Part shown: piece after piece, positions 32,854-42,884 of the stretch
Position numbering within the stretch: position 1 is the first letter of the stretch
How the letters are laid out: each line of letters starts with the position of its first letter
Notes under the pieces: generated by a model
Told to the model about the DNA's origin: nothing
Databases searched by the model: none
The model's input: the letters and a program-made list of their open reading frames with translations, nothing else
Position numbers and translations under genes: made by a program
Assembly (NCBI GenBank): GCA_021771185.1
Contig: JAETPN010000002.1
Location: 1-64,000, forward strand
Length of the DNA stretch: 64,000 nt
Reading direction: 5' to 3'
Source: Bacillota bacterium
GTDB lineage: Bacteria > Bacillota_I > Bacilli_A > RF39 > UBA660

Positions 32854-33192
32854 ATGAAGAACAAAGGGCAAGCCCTAACAGAATTCATTATTCTTTTACC
32901 TGTTTTAATGTTACTAATTACAGGAATGGTTGATTTCGGGAATATTCTTTATCAAAAATATCAATTAGAGAATCATTTAGATACCGTTGTGCTTTTTTAC
33001 CAAAACGAGGAAGCAGCTAAAATTAGTGATTATGCGAAACAGGAGAATATTGTAGCAACCATTGATGAAACTGGGGAAGAAACAACACTTAAGGTTTCTA
33101 AAAAAATCCAAGTATATACCCCAGGACTTAATCGTATTTTAAATAGTCCTTATCCCATTGAAACGAAAAGAGTGATTCTTAATGAATCGTAA
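32854..33192 (+). CDS. TadE-like minor pilin
   Basis: A 112-residue prepilin-like protein: NKGQALTEFIILLPVLMLLITGMVDFG, with Gly at the cleavage site and Glu at +5, then a 75-residue extracellular part. TadE-family pseudopilins are needed for Flp pilus assembly. TATAAT at about 32820 and a TG extension mark the promoter. Its 3' end overlaps the next gene by 11 nt. Confidence 0.8.
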   Translation: MKNKGQALTEFIILLPVLMLLITGMVDFGNILYQKYQLENHLDTVVLFYQNEEAAKISDYAKQENIVATIDETGEETTLKVSKKIQVYTPGLNRILNSPYPIETKRVILNES

Positions 33193-33565
33193 AGGACAAG
33201 TGATGGTGGCATTTGTTTTGTTATTACCTTTTTTATTAACTTTATTTATTTTTGTTGTTGATATTGGGTTTATGTATGTTGAAAAAAGGAACGTTGAAAA
33301 TAACATGAAACAAGTGATTACCTATGGTTTAAAACAGGACGTTTTAGATGAAAGTATCACACCAACGTTAGAGCGCTTATTAAGAAAAAATATAGATCAA
33401 ATAAAAACGATGGATTTGATGGTTACAAATAATGGTATCCATGTTCATGTCATTGTTCAGAAAAAAACAGCATTTAGTGTTGTCTTAAAAAAATATCGTT
33501 ATGAAATTGATGTTACTTATCAGGGATACATTGAGAACGATAAAATAAGAATAATAAAGGAGTAG
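33182..33565 (+). CDS. TadE/TadF-like minor pilin without Glu5
   Basis: A 127-residue protein with an N-terminal RKGQVMVAFVLLLPFLLTLFIFVVD helix. The Gly before the hydrophobic segment is kept but the +5 Glu is replaced by Ala, as in some minor pseudopilins that may not be processed the same way. A basic, beta-rich C-terminal part follows. It is co-transcribed with the TadE-like and TadZ-like genes. Assignment to TadF or TadG type is uncertain. Confidence 0.7.
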   Translation: MNRKGQVMVAFVLLLPFLLTLFIFVVDIGFMYVEKRNVENNMKQVITYGLKQDVLDESITPTLERLLRKNIDQIKTMDLMVTNNGIHVHVIVQKKTAFSVVLKKYRYEIDVTYQGYIENDKIRIIKE

Positions 33566-33570
33566 ATCGT

Positions 33571-34344
33571 ATGGCAATCAAAAAAGCAAAAGTAATTACA
33601 GTGACTTCAGTAAAGGGTGGGGTTGGTAAAACAACAACACTTTTAAATCTTGCAGGAACATATGCGATGATGGGGAAAAAGGTATTAATTATTGATTATG
33701 ACTTATCCAGTAGCTCTGTTGCACTTTCTCTAAATTTAGATGTTTCTAAAGATATTTTTTACTTATCAGAAGATTTAAATAATAATCGTTTTCATCGAAT
33801 TGAGGATTATCTCATTTCTTATCAGGAACATATTGATGTTTTAGCTGCACCAAAAGATCCAAGGTTAGAAAATAAAATTGCGACAAGATACCTTAGTTTA
33901 ATTTTAGGAAAAGTAAATACTTTATATGATGTTGTTTTAATAGACACAACACATCATATGGGAAAACATACCTTAACTGCGATGGATCATAGTGATTGGC
34001 TGGTCTATGTTATATCCAATGATCCAACGGATGTTAAAAATATGAAATCCATGGTATCTATATTAAAAGATATGAAAAAAGATAACTTTAAAATTGTTTT
34101 AAATGAATCCATTGATCGACGTACCAATTATTTATCAAAATATGATATTAAAAATATTATGAAAGATAATATTGATTATACGATCCCAGCAAATTTTTAT
34201 TTAAAAAATATCCATCGTTATGTTTTAGATGGAAAAATTTTAACGTTGGATTCCAAACTACAATTAACACAAAAAAAGGCAATGAAGCATTTTAAAAAGA
34301 TCGCAGATGCGCTACTCTGTGATGTAAATGAATCAAAGAAGTGA
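33571..34344 (+). CDS. tadZ: TadZ/CpaE-like MinD/ParA-family ATPase
   Basis: A 257-residue P-loop ATPase with a deviant Walker A SVKGGVGKTTT (residues ~11-21), switch DYDLSSSS and Walker B-like DVVLIDTTHHMG. In Tad systems this protein places the pilus machine in the cell. It lacks the N-terminal receiver-like domain of proteobacterial TadZ/CpaE. It overlaps the apparent tadA frame, but the tadA start chosen lies after its stop. Confidence 0.8.
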   Translation: MAIKKAKVITVTSVKGGVGKTTTLLNLAGTYAMMGKKVLIIDYDLSSSSVALSLNLDVSKDIFYLSEDLNNNRFHRIEDYLISYQEHIDVLAAPKDPRLENKIATRYLSLILGKVNTLYDVVLIDTTHHMGKHTLTAMDHSDWLVYVISNDPTDVKNMKSMVSILKDMKKDNFKIVLNESIDRRTNYLSKYDIKNIMKDNIDYTIPANFYLKNIHRYVLDGKILTLDSKLQLTQKKAMKHFKKIADALLCDVNESKK

Positions 34345-34354
34345 GGTGAGACGT

Positions 34355-35677
34355 ATGAAAAACTTTTTAGATGAATTTGATATTAAACAGGAAGATGTTT
34401 CTGCAAACTTTTATAAAAATGATTATGATGCTTTCCAAAATAAAGAATTGTTAGATGAATTAAGAAATAAAATTATTCAAAATTTAATTGATCATAATGT
34501 TTTAAATCATGGAACGATGGATGATTTTATTCGTGAACAAATCGATCAAACCTTAGAAGGGTATGATTTATCAAATATTGAACGTAGTTATATTTATAAT
34601 CTAATCAATAATGAAATTAATGGGTATGGACCAATTACGGATTTATTAGATGATAAAAATGTAACAGAAATTATGGTCAACGGAAAAGATGAAATTTATA
34701 TTGAAGTTGATGGTCATGTATTAAAGGATGAAACCGTGTCTTTTATTAATGAAGATCATATTATTCGTACTATTCAACGAATGATTCAACCACTAGGTCG
34801 TACCATTGATACAGCAAATCCTATGGTGGATGCTAGATTAGAAGATGGATCGCGTTTGAATGCCGTTATTCGTCCTTTATCTTTAAAAGGCCCTGTACTT
34901 ACAATTCGTAAGTTTAAAGAGGAACTCGCAACGATTGATGACTTTTTACGTACTGGAACATTAACACCTTATATGGCTCGTTTTTTAGAGGCTTGTATTG
35001 AAGCTAAATTAAATATAATTATTTGTGGAGGTACAGGTAGTGGGAAAACAACACTATTAAATGTATTATCTAGTTTTATTCATGAAGACGAACGTATTAT
35101 TACCATTGAAGATGCCGCAGAGCTTCGCTTAAAACAAAATCATGTGATTTCATTAGAAACACGTTTAGTAAATTATGAAGGAACTGGAGAGATTACGATT
35201 CGTGATCTTGTGATTAACTCTTTACGTATGAGACCTGATCGTATTATTGTTGGAGAGGTGCGTGGGAAAGAAGCATTCGATATGTTACAAGCAATGAATA
35301 CCGGACACACTGGAAGCTTAACAACCATGCATGCGAATTCACCAGAAGATGCACTAAACCGTTTAGAAACCATGATTTTAATGGCTGGAATGGAAATTCC
35401 AATTACGGCTATTCGTGAATATATTGAAAATGCCATTCATTTAGTAGTTAACGTAGAACGTCTTGCAGATGGAAAACGTAAAATTACGAGTATTTGTGAA
35501 GTAGTTGGCTTTAAAAATGATATGATTGAATTAAAAGAAATTTTTGCATTCCATCAAACTGGAATTACTGAAAATGGCGAAGTCATTGGTGAATTTATGC
35601 TTCATGATTATGTCCCTAAAGTTTATGATATGATTAAAGCACATGGTATTAATACATTAACTGATATTTTTGGATAG
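34355..35677 (+). CDS. tadA: TadA/CpaF-type pilus assembly ATPase
   Basis: A 440-residue secretion ATPase: [25 protein letters not shown] (CpaF N-terminal), Walker [10 protein letters not shown], Asp box [11 protein letters not shown], Walker [10 protein letters not shown], His box [11 protein letters not shown]. It powers pilus extension and possibly retraction as a hexamer. The ATG at 34355 with GAGGTGAG upstream is preferred over 34328, which lies in the tadZ gene. Confidence 0.93.
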   Translation: MKNFLDEFDIKQEDVSANFYKNDYDAFQNKELLDELRNKIIQNLIDHNVLNHGTMDDFIREQIDQTLEGYDLSNIERSYIYNLINNEINGYGPITDLLDDKNVTEIMVNGKDEIYIEVDGHVLKDETVSFINEDHIIRTIQRMIQPLGRTIDTANPMVDARLEDGSRLNAVIRPLSLKGPVLTIRKFKEELATIDDFLRTGTLTPYMARFLEACIEAKLNIIICGGTGSGKTTLLNVLSSFIHEDERIITIEDAAELRLKQNHVISLETRLVNYEGTGEITIRDLVINSLRMRPDRIIVGEVRGKEAFDMLQAMNTGHTGSLTTMHANSPEDALNRLETMILMAGMEIPITAIREYIENAIHLVVNVERLADGKRKITSICEVVGFKNDMIELKEIFAFHQTGITENGEVIGEFMLHDYVPKVYDMIKAHGINTLTDIFG

Positions 35678-35686
35678 GAGGTAACT

Positions 35687-37192
35687 ATGACAAATCAAAA
35701 TTATTTTGATCTTTATGAATTAAAATCCCCATCGCGGGAGGATGTTCGAGTTATCTTTACACCCCAAAATGGTATTGTAAAGTATCAATATCAAATCATT
35801 AAAGATGGAACCGCAGGAACCCTTATTCCGGTTCAAAACAATCGACCTGTAACAATCTTAATGTCAGAAACAGGAAACTATCAAATTCGTGTGATTGCCT
35901 ATTTAGCTAATCAATCGATTGAAATTACTAGTGGAACTTATATGATTGATAAAGAGGCACCTGTGTTAGAAGTAGGGGAAAGTGTTTTAAAAATGGAACT
36001 GGGTTCCACATTACATCCACTTCAAGGAATTAAAGCCTATGATGCCCAAGATGGGGACTTATTAAAAAGTGTTGTGACGAATTATGATGAATTAGATTTT
36101 ACGACAACCGGAATCAAGGATCTTGTCTATACCGTTAGTGATCGTGCTGGTAATACCGTTACCAAAACGGTCCATGTTCAAGTTTTAGAAAATCATAATA
36201 CAGAACTTTTCATGATTCAATCAGGAATTGTTTCTATTTTAGTAGTAATCCTATTTATGATTTTGTATTATCGCAAGAGTGTTCGCATGGAACGTCGTAT
36301 TAGTAAATATGCGATTGATCCACTGGTTGATAATAGTTTATCAGTTTTTGATAATCTTCATCATATTTACGATAAGATGCTTCATTACGTAGGAAATGTA
36401 TTAAAAAAATCGGTGTTTTTGATGAAATATGCAAAACGATATGATAAATATTTAGGTATTATTGATAAAAGATATAAAGAAAGTATTGATTTAGTGGCGA
36501 ATAAAGTAGTCATGGGTTTTATTTTCTTAGCCATTGCGATCTTCTCAAAAACCATTCAATATCAAATTTTAGAACCCTATGAAATGATTTTTCCATATTT
36601 GTTTGGTTTTTATATTCCTGATGCTTTATATATTTATAAATATAAACGTTATAGGAATCATTTAGAAAACGATTTACTCCAAGCTATTATTGTGATGAAT
36701 AATGCATTTAAATCAGGACGAAGTATTACTCAAGCGATTGATTTAGTAACACATGAATTAGATGGACCTATTGCGGAAGAATTTAAAAAAATGTATTTAG
36801 AAATTTCTTTTGGTCTATCGATTGATGTTGTTTTCAAGCGATTCGCAAAACGTATAGAATTAGAAGAAGTAACATACTTAACAGCGTCTTTAACAATTTT
36901 AAATAAAACAGGTGGAAATATTATTAAAGTGTTCTCATCTATTGAAAAATCGCTATTTAATAAAAAGAAGTTAAAATTAGAGTTAGCTTCTTTAACGGGA
37001 AGTTCAAAAATTATTGTATGTGCATTATTTATGGTACCAATCTTGTTTATTTTGTTTGTCAGTGTATTAAATCCAACATACTTTGTACCATTATATACAA
37101 CAAAATTAGGCTTCTTATTAACTATTATTATGATTCTTATGTATATTGTATATATTTACTTTGTACGTAAAATTATGAAGGTAAGGATGTGA
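35687..37192 (+). CDS. tadB: TadB-like platform protein fused to an N-terminal Ig-like region
   Basis: Residues ~205-500 are a TadB/GspF-like platform: helices, NDLLQAIIVMNNAFKSGRSITQAIDLVTHELDGPIAEEFKKMYLEISFG, then C-terminal helices. Residues 1-170 are unusual: a beta-rich region with DKEAPVLEVGESVLKMELGS...DAQDGDLLKSV...TTTGIKDLVYTVSDRAGNTVTKTVHVQV, which is the DUF5011/HYR-like Ig repeat of surface proteins, then a membrane helix (~178-196). There is no signal peptide, so this part would need N-terminal-out insertion. The reading frame is unbroken. Standard TadB proteins are ~300 residues without this part. Confidence 0.85.
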   Translation: MTNQNYFDLYELKSPSREDVRVIFTPQNGIVKYQYQIIKDGTAGTLIPVQNNRPVTILMSETGNYQIRVIAYLANQSIEITSGTYMIDKEAPVLEVGESVLKMELGSTLHPLQGIKAYDAQDGDLLKSVVTNYDELDFTTTGIKDLVYTVSDRAGNTVTKTVHVQVLENHNTELFMIQSGIVSILVVILFMILYYRKSVRMERRISKYAIDPLVDNSLSVFDNLHHIYDKMLHYVGNVLKKSVFLMKYAKRYDKYLGIIDKRYKESIDLVANKVVMGFIFLAIAIFSKTIQYQILEPYEMIFPYLFGFYIPDALYIYKYKRYRNHLENDLLQAIIVMNNAFKSGRSITQAIDLVTHELDGPIAEEFKKMYLEISFGLSIDVVFKRFAKRIELEEVTYLTASLTILNKTGGNIIKVFSSIEKSLFNKKKLKLELASLTGSSKIIVCALFMVPILFILFVSVLNPTYFVPLYTTKLGFLLTIIMILMYIVYIYFVRKIMKVRM

Positions 37193-37196
37193 TCAG

Positions 37197-37898
37197 ATGA
37201 AAAATAATACGATTGTTCGAAAAATATATCGATCAAAACGCATCGATACCATCCAAATGGAAATTAATAAATTAGGCAGTGATGTGAAATACGATGCGGT
37301 TACTTTCTTAAATTTTCGCTACTTAACAACTATTATCGTTTTCCTCCTTGTCTTATACAATACCAAACTAGGGTATGTCTATGCCCCAGTATCTATGATT
37401 ATTTATTATTATTTGTTTTATTATGTATTTATTACACGACCAAAAAAATTGCGTATTAAAAAATTAGATCGTGAAGCTTTGTACTTCTTTGAAATTTTAA
37501 CGCTAACGTTAGAATCAGGACGTGATCTTGAAAGCTCTATTGAAGTTACGGTAATGAATGTAGATTCTGAGATATCAAAAGAATTTAGGCAGGCTTTATT
37601 TGAAGTGAAATTTGGTAAATCCTTACTTGAAGCTTTAGAAGATATGAAAAAACGAATTCCATCGGAAACTGTAAATAATATTATTTTAAATATCACACAA
37701 ACCAATGTTTTTGGAAATAGTATTTTAGAGACAATGTATAATCAAGTAGATTTTTTACGAGATAAACAAATTTTAGAAATAAAAGGGGAAATAAATAAAG
37801 TGCCAAATAAGATTAGTATTATTTCCGTTATCTTTATTGTGCCACTGATTTTATTAATGATTTTAGGACCATTTTTAATTGAATTATTAGGGGTTTAG
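37197..37898 (+). CDS. tadC: TadC-like platform protein
   Basis: A 233-residue membrane protein with an N-terminal helix pair (about residues 38-80) and LTLESGRDLESSIEVTVMNVDSEISKEFRQALFEVKFGKSLLEALEDM, the GspF/TadC core, then helices near the C-terminus. With TadB it forms the inner-membrane base of the pilus. It starts 4 nt after tadB and ends the pilus operon; no prepilin peptidase or secretin gene follows (a secretin is not needed in a single-membrane cell). Confidence 0.85.
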   Translation: MKNNTIVRKIYRSKRIDTIQMEINKLGSDVKYDAVTFLNFRYLTTIIVFLLVLYNTKLGYVYAPVSMIIYYYLFYYVFITRPKKLRIKKLDREALYFFEILTLTLESGRDLESSIEVTVMNVDSEISKEFRQALFEVKFGKSLLEALEDMKKRIPSETVNNIILNITQTNVFGNSILETMYNQVDFLRDKQILEIKGEINKVPNKISIISVIFIVPLILLMILGPFLIELLGV

Positions 37899-37912
37899 AA
37901 AGGAAAATAGAT

Positions 37913-39238
37913 ATGTATCATTTGATTGGAATAAAAGGGACTGGTATGAGTTCACTCGCTCTTATTATGTATAGTTTGGGTTATGAAGTAGAGGGAAGTG
38001 ATAAAGAAACACACTTCTTTACGGAAGACAAATTACGTGAAGCAGGAATTACAATCCTTCCTTATGATAAAGAAAATATAAAGGAAGATATGTATATTAT
38101 TCAAGGAAATGCGATTCATGAAGATCATGAAGAAGTTGTTCGTGCGAAAGAATTAGGTTTAAAAATATATCATTATGAAGAAATGGTTGGGAAGCTAACC
38201 CGTATGTTTGAAACGATTACCGTTGCCGGATGTCATGGAAAAACAACGACGACATCACTCCTTGCTCATACTTTAGGAGAACTTGTAGGATGTAATTATT
38301 TAATTGGTGATGGAAATGGATTTGCTTCTAAAGAAAATAAACATTTTGCACTAGAGGCTTGTGAATATAAAAGACATTTTTTAGCGTATACACCAACCTA
38401 TGCGATTATTACGAATATTGATTTAGATCATACAGATTATTATCAAGATATTGATGATGTTCGTTCTGCTTATCAAGAATATGCGAATAAAGCAGAAAAG
38501 ATGGTGATTGCTTGTGGTGATGACCCTTATACCCATTCACTAGAAACGACGAAACCTATTTTCTTTTATGGGATAGATGATGATAATGATATTTTAGCCC
38601 GTAATGTTGAATATACCGAAAAAGGAATTACCTTTGATGTTGAAGTCGAAGGAAATTATTATGGACACTTTGATTTACCTTTTTACGGAAAACACATGTT
38701 GTTAAACAGTTTGGCTGTGATTGCTATTTGTTATTATGAAAGAATTGAGGCGAAAGCCGTGGCTGCTTCCTTAAAAACATTTACAGGCGCCAAACGTCGC
38801 TTTAATGAAACCGTGCTAGGAGACCGTGTATTAATTGATGATTATGCACATCACCCAATGGAAGTACGAACAACCATTCGTGCCGCACGTCAAAAATATC
38901 CAGAAAAAGAAATTGTTGCAGTCTTACAACCTCATACACTAGCTCGTGTAGAAGATTTTCACAAAGACTTTAGTGAAGCTTTAAATCTTGCCGATACTTC
39001 TTATGTATTACCAGTCACACTAGATCGTGAGGATCGCTATGAAGACTATCCTGGCGTAGATGAAAACTTAATTTTAAAAAATCTAGAAAATGGGCATAAA
39101 ATTGAGATGAATGAACCAGAAAAACTATTAAAACATGAAAATGCGGCCATCTTATTTATGAGTCCAAGAAATATTTATGATTTAGAAAATAATTTAAAAG
39201 ATTTAATAACTAAAAATGATGATGATCAAGTAGTTTAG
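37913..39238 (+). CDS. murC: UDP-N-acetylmuramate--L-alanine ligase
   Basis: A 441-residue Mur ligase: IGIKGTGMSSLA (N-terminal nucleotide fold), ATP loop GCHGKTTTT (about residue 105), NIDLDHTDYY, and DDYAHHP in the C-terminal domain. It adds L-Ala to UDP-MurNAc in the cytoplasm. AGGAAAA precedes the ATG, 14 nt after tadC, so some read-through from the pilus operon is possible. A terminator follows. Confidence 0.95.
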   Translation: MYHLIGIKGTGMSSLALIMYSLGYEVEGSDKETHFFTEDKLREAGITILPYDKENIKEDMYIIQGNAIHEDHEEVVRAKELGLKIYHYEEMVGKLTRMFETITVAGCHGKTTTTSLLAHTLGELVGCNYLIGDGNGFASKENKHFALEACEYKRHFLAYTPTYAIITNIDLDHTDYYQDIDDVRSAYQEYANKAEKMVIACGDDPYTHSLETTKPIFFYGIDDDNDILARNVEYTEKGITFDVEVEGNYYGHFDLPFYGKHMLLNSLAVIAICYYERIEAKAVAASLKTFTGAKRRFNETVLGDRVLIDDYAHHPMEVRTTIRAARQKYPEKEIVAVLQPHTLARVEDFHKDFSEALNLADTSYVLPVTLDREDRYEDYPGVDENLILKNLENGHKIEMNEPEKLLKHENAAILFMSPRNIYDLENNLKDLITKNDDDQVV

Positions 39239-39266
39239 AAATGCGATTTTCGCATTTTTTTTTATT
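39239..39266 (+). terminator. Intrinsic terminator after murC
   Basis: Stem AAATGCGA with TCGCATTT, loop TTT, then T run. Confidence 0.85.
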
Positions 39267-39327
39267 TTCATATTTTAAGCACTCAAAATAGAAATCTACA
39301 TACAATACAGTAGGATAGGTGAATATA

Positions 39328-40668
39328 ATGAAAATACGTGAATTAATAACGATTGTTCAAGGTCACTCCACATCGTCTAAAAAAAGTTTAGAACATGAAA
39401 TAAAAGAAATAAAAATTGATAGTAGAATGGTAAAAAAAGGAGATGCCTTTGTAGCGCTTCAAGGAAAAGAAAAAGATGGACATAACTATATTGCAGAAGT
39501 TTTAAAAAAGAAACCATCTTGTATTATTGTAAGAGAAGATTTTAAAGTTAAAGCAACTATTCCAGTGATTTATGTAAAAAATACCTTAGATTCACTTCAT
39601 AAACTTGCGATGTATCATCGTCGCCATTTTGATGGTATTGTAGTAGCGGTTACAGGTAGTTGCGGAAAAACAACAACCAAAGATCTTCTTTCTCACTTAC
39701 TACAAACGAAATATAAGGTTTTAAAGAGTGAAAAAAGTTATAATAATCATATTGGTGTTCCTTTAACCCTATTAAAGTTAACGAATGATTATGATATTTT
39801 AGTGATTGAATGTGGAACGAATCATCCAAAAGAATTAGACGTTTTAGGTCGTTTGGTGAAACCTGATCTTGTCTTAATTACCAACATTGGAACTTCTCAT
39901 ATTGGTAATTTTAAAAATAAAAAAGCGATTTTAAAAGAAAAATTATCCTTAACTACAACAATGGATGAAGGGGTATTAATACTAAATGGAGATGACCCTC
40001 TTCTTCGTAAGGTAAAAAAGAAAGGACTAGAGATATATAAAACATATAACCGTAAAAGCATTTTAAATCTAAAAGCGGTTTATTGTTTCTTTGAACGCTC
40101 CATTATTCAATTTGAATATTTAAATCGAGACTATCATATTGAATTTTTATACCCAGGAAAAGGAATGGTTGATAATTTATTACTTAGTATCGAATGTGCC
40201 TTATTTTTAAATATAGATATTAATGCCTTGTTAGAAAGCATTAGAACAGTATCATTAAGTAACAAACGTTTAGAAAAAATAAGTTTAAAAAATCATAATT
40301 ACTTGATTAATGATACGTATAATGCCTCTTATGAATCTATGAAGGGATTACTAGATATTCTAAAACCATTACCAGAACAGAAGATAATGATTTTAGGTGA
40401 TATGAAAGAACTTGGTATTTATAGTAAAAGATTTCATCAAAAAATAGGGAAACAATTAAAAAAAATAGAAAATAAAAAGGTTTATTTAGTTGGGGAAGAA
40501 TGTAAGGCCATCGCAAAGCAAGATCAGAACTTCCAATGGTTTAAAAATAATGAAGATTTAATACAAGCATTAAAGAAAGAAACATGGAAAGATTCAGTGA
40601 TTGCTGTAAAGGGTGCCCATGCGATGCATTTAGATGAAGTGTGTGAAGCGATTATAGATTGCTACTAA
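39328..40668 (+). CDS. murF: UDP-MurNAc-tripeptide--D-alanyl-D-alanine ligase
   Basis: A 446-residue Mur ligase: KIDSRMVKKGDAFVALQG at the start (MurF/MurE N-terminal), ATP loop GSCGKTTTKD (about residue 109), NIGTSHIGNF, NDTYNASYESM and GDMKELG, all MurF-type. It adds D-Ala-D-Ala to complete the peptidoglycan precursor. The ATG at 39328 follows AGGATAGGTG; an in-frame GTG at 39319 is within that ribosome site. The terminator overlaps its stop. Confidence 0.93.
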   Translation: MKIRELITIVQGHSTSSKKSLEHEIKEIKIDSRMVKKGDAFVALQGKEKDGHNYIAEVLKKKPSCIIVREDFKVKATIPVIYVKNTLDSLHKLAMYHRRHFDGIVVAVTGSCGKTTTKDLLSHLLQTKYKVLKSEKSYNNHIGVPLTLLKLTNDYDILVIECGTNHPKELDVLGRLVKPDLVLITNIGTSHIGNFKNKKAILKEKLSLTTTMDEGVLILNGDDPLLRKVKKKGLEIYKTYNRKSILNLKAVYCFFERSIIQFEYLNRDYHIEFLYPGKGMVDNLLLSIECALFLNIDINALLESIRTVSLSNKRLEKISLKNHNYLINDTYNASYESMKGLLDILKPLPEQKIMILGDMKELGIYSKRFHQKIGKQLKKIENKKVYLVGEECKAIAKQDQNFQWFKNNEDLIQALKKETWKDSVIAVKGAHAMHLDEVCEAIIDCY

Positions 40669-40682
40669 GCAATCTTTTTTTG
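40656..40682 (+). terminator. Intrinsic terminator after murF
   Basis: Stem AGATTGC with GCAATCT, loop of six that includes the stop codon, then seven T. Confidence 0.85.
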
Positions 40683-40765
40683 TTTCAAGAAATCAAAAAT
40701 TTTAACCTTGAAGTCTTTATGTTTCATATAATCCATGTTATACTATTAATATAAGGAGCGTATAT

Positions 40766-41617
40766 ATGAACGAAGAAGAATATAATTTTTATGATGAAGA
40801 TATTAATAAAACAAGTGTCGTAAAGTGGATCCTCTTATTTATCTTGATTGGATGTATAGGTGGAGGTTATTTTGGTTACCAAAAGTATATAGAACGAACC
40901 AAAGATCAAAAGAAAGATGTAACAATTTCAGTTACAGATCCTAAGGTTCAAGAGTTATATCACCAGTATAATGTTTTTACAACATCGATTGGGGACCATT
41001 CTCTTTATTTACAAGATGGACTTTTTGGGTATTACTATTTAAATCAAAGTTATACAACAAACACTATTTCTAATGAAGCAAAATTAGTCACTGCCTTAAA
41101 TGCTTTATTTATGAATCAAACGATTTCTTATTCTGAAGAAAGTACAGAATCACTAGAAATCAAAGGTGAAGTTGTTCGAGAAATGATTACTACTTTATTT
41201 GGTGAAAATACAAGATATCAAGATGTAAGTTTAAAACCAGAAGAAGCCGTATTCTGTCAATTTGGTGAACTTATTTATGATGAGACACAAGACTTATATA
41301 AAACAGAAGGAGAAGGTACTTGCACAGGAAAAGATCGTCCATTTATTAAAACGAGATTAAAACAAGCAACGAAAGATCAAGATAAAATAATTATCACAGA
41401 AGAAATGGCTTATATCGTACCTGAACGAGAAGAAGAAAATTCTGTTGTTTATAATGTTTATGATACGATGGATGCAACAGAGGAATCTTTGATTGATACT
41501 ATTAATACACAAAGTGAATTTGCCTTTTATCGTTATAAACACTTACACCAATATGAATATACGTTTAAAAAGCAAGGTAAAGATTATTATTTAGAAAAAG
41601 TAGAACGTGTCAAATAA
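40766..41617 (+). CDS. Single-pass membrane protein of unknown function
   Basis: A 283-residue protein with an acidic cytoplasmic start (NEEEYNFYDEDINK), one helix (about residues 20-40, containing glycines) and an extracellular region of ~240 residues with two Cys (FCQFGEL, GTCTGK) that could pair. It has its own promoter region and terminator between murF and tgt. I do not recognise a family. N-in, C-out topology is expected from the flanking charges. Confidence 0.6.
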   Translation: MNEEEYNFYDEDINKTSVVKWILLFILIGCIGGGYFGYQKYIERTKDQKKDVTISVTDPKVQELYHQYNVFTTSIGDHSLYLQDGLFGYYYLNQSYTTNTISNEAKLVTALNALFMNQTISYSEESTESLEIKGEVVREMITTLFGENTRYQDVSLKPEEAVFCQFGELIYDETQDLYKTEGEGTCTGKDRPFIKTRLKQATKDQDKIIITEEMAYIVPEREEENSVVYNVYDTMDATEESLIDTINTQSEFAFYRYKHLHQYEYTFKKQGKDYYLEKVERVK

Positions 41618-41639
41618 ACCAGAAATTCTTCTGGTTTTT
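41617..41639 (+). terminator. Intrinsic terminator
   Basis: Stem AACCAGAA with TTCTGGTT, loop ATTC, then T-rich sequence. Confidence 0.75.
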
Positions 41640-41668
41640 ATTTCTATATGAAAAAAAATATGATATAA

Positions 41669-42824
<1,156 letters not shown>

Positions 42825-42884
42825 CAATTTGACATCTAAAATAAAAGTGATAAAATATAAATCATCAAAAAAAGGGGGGATTTT

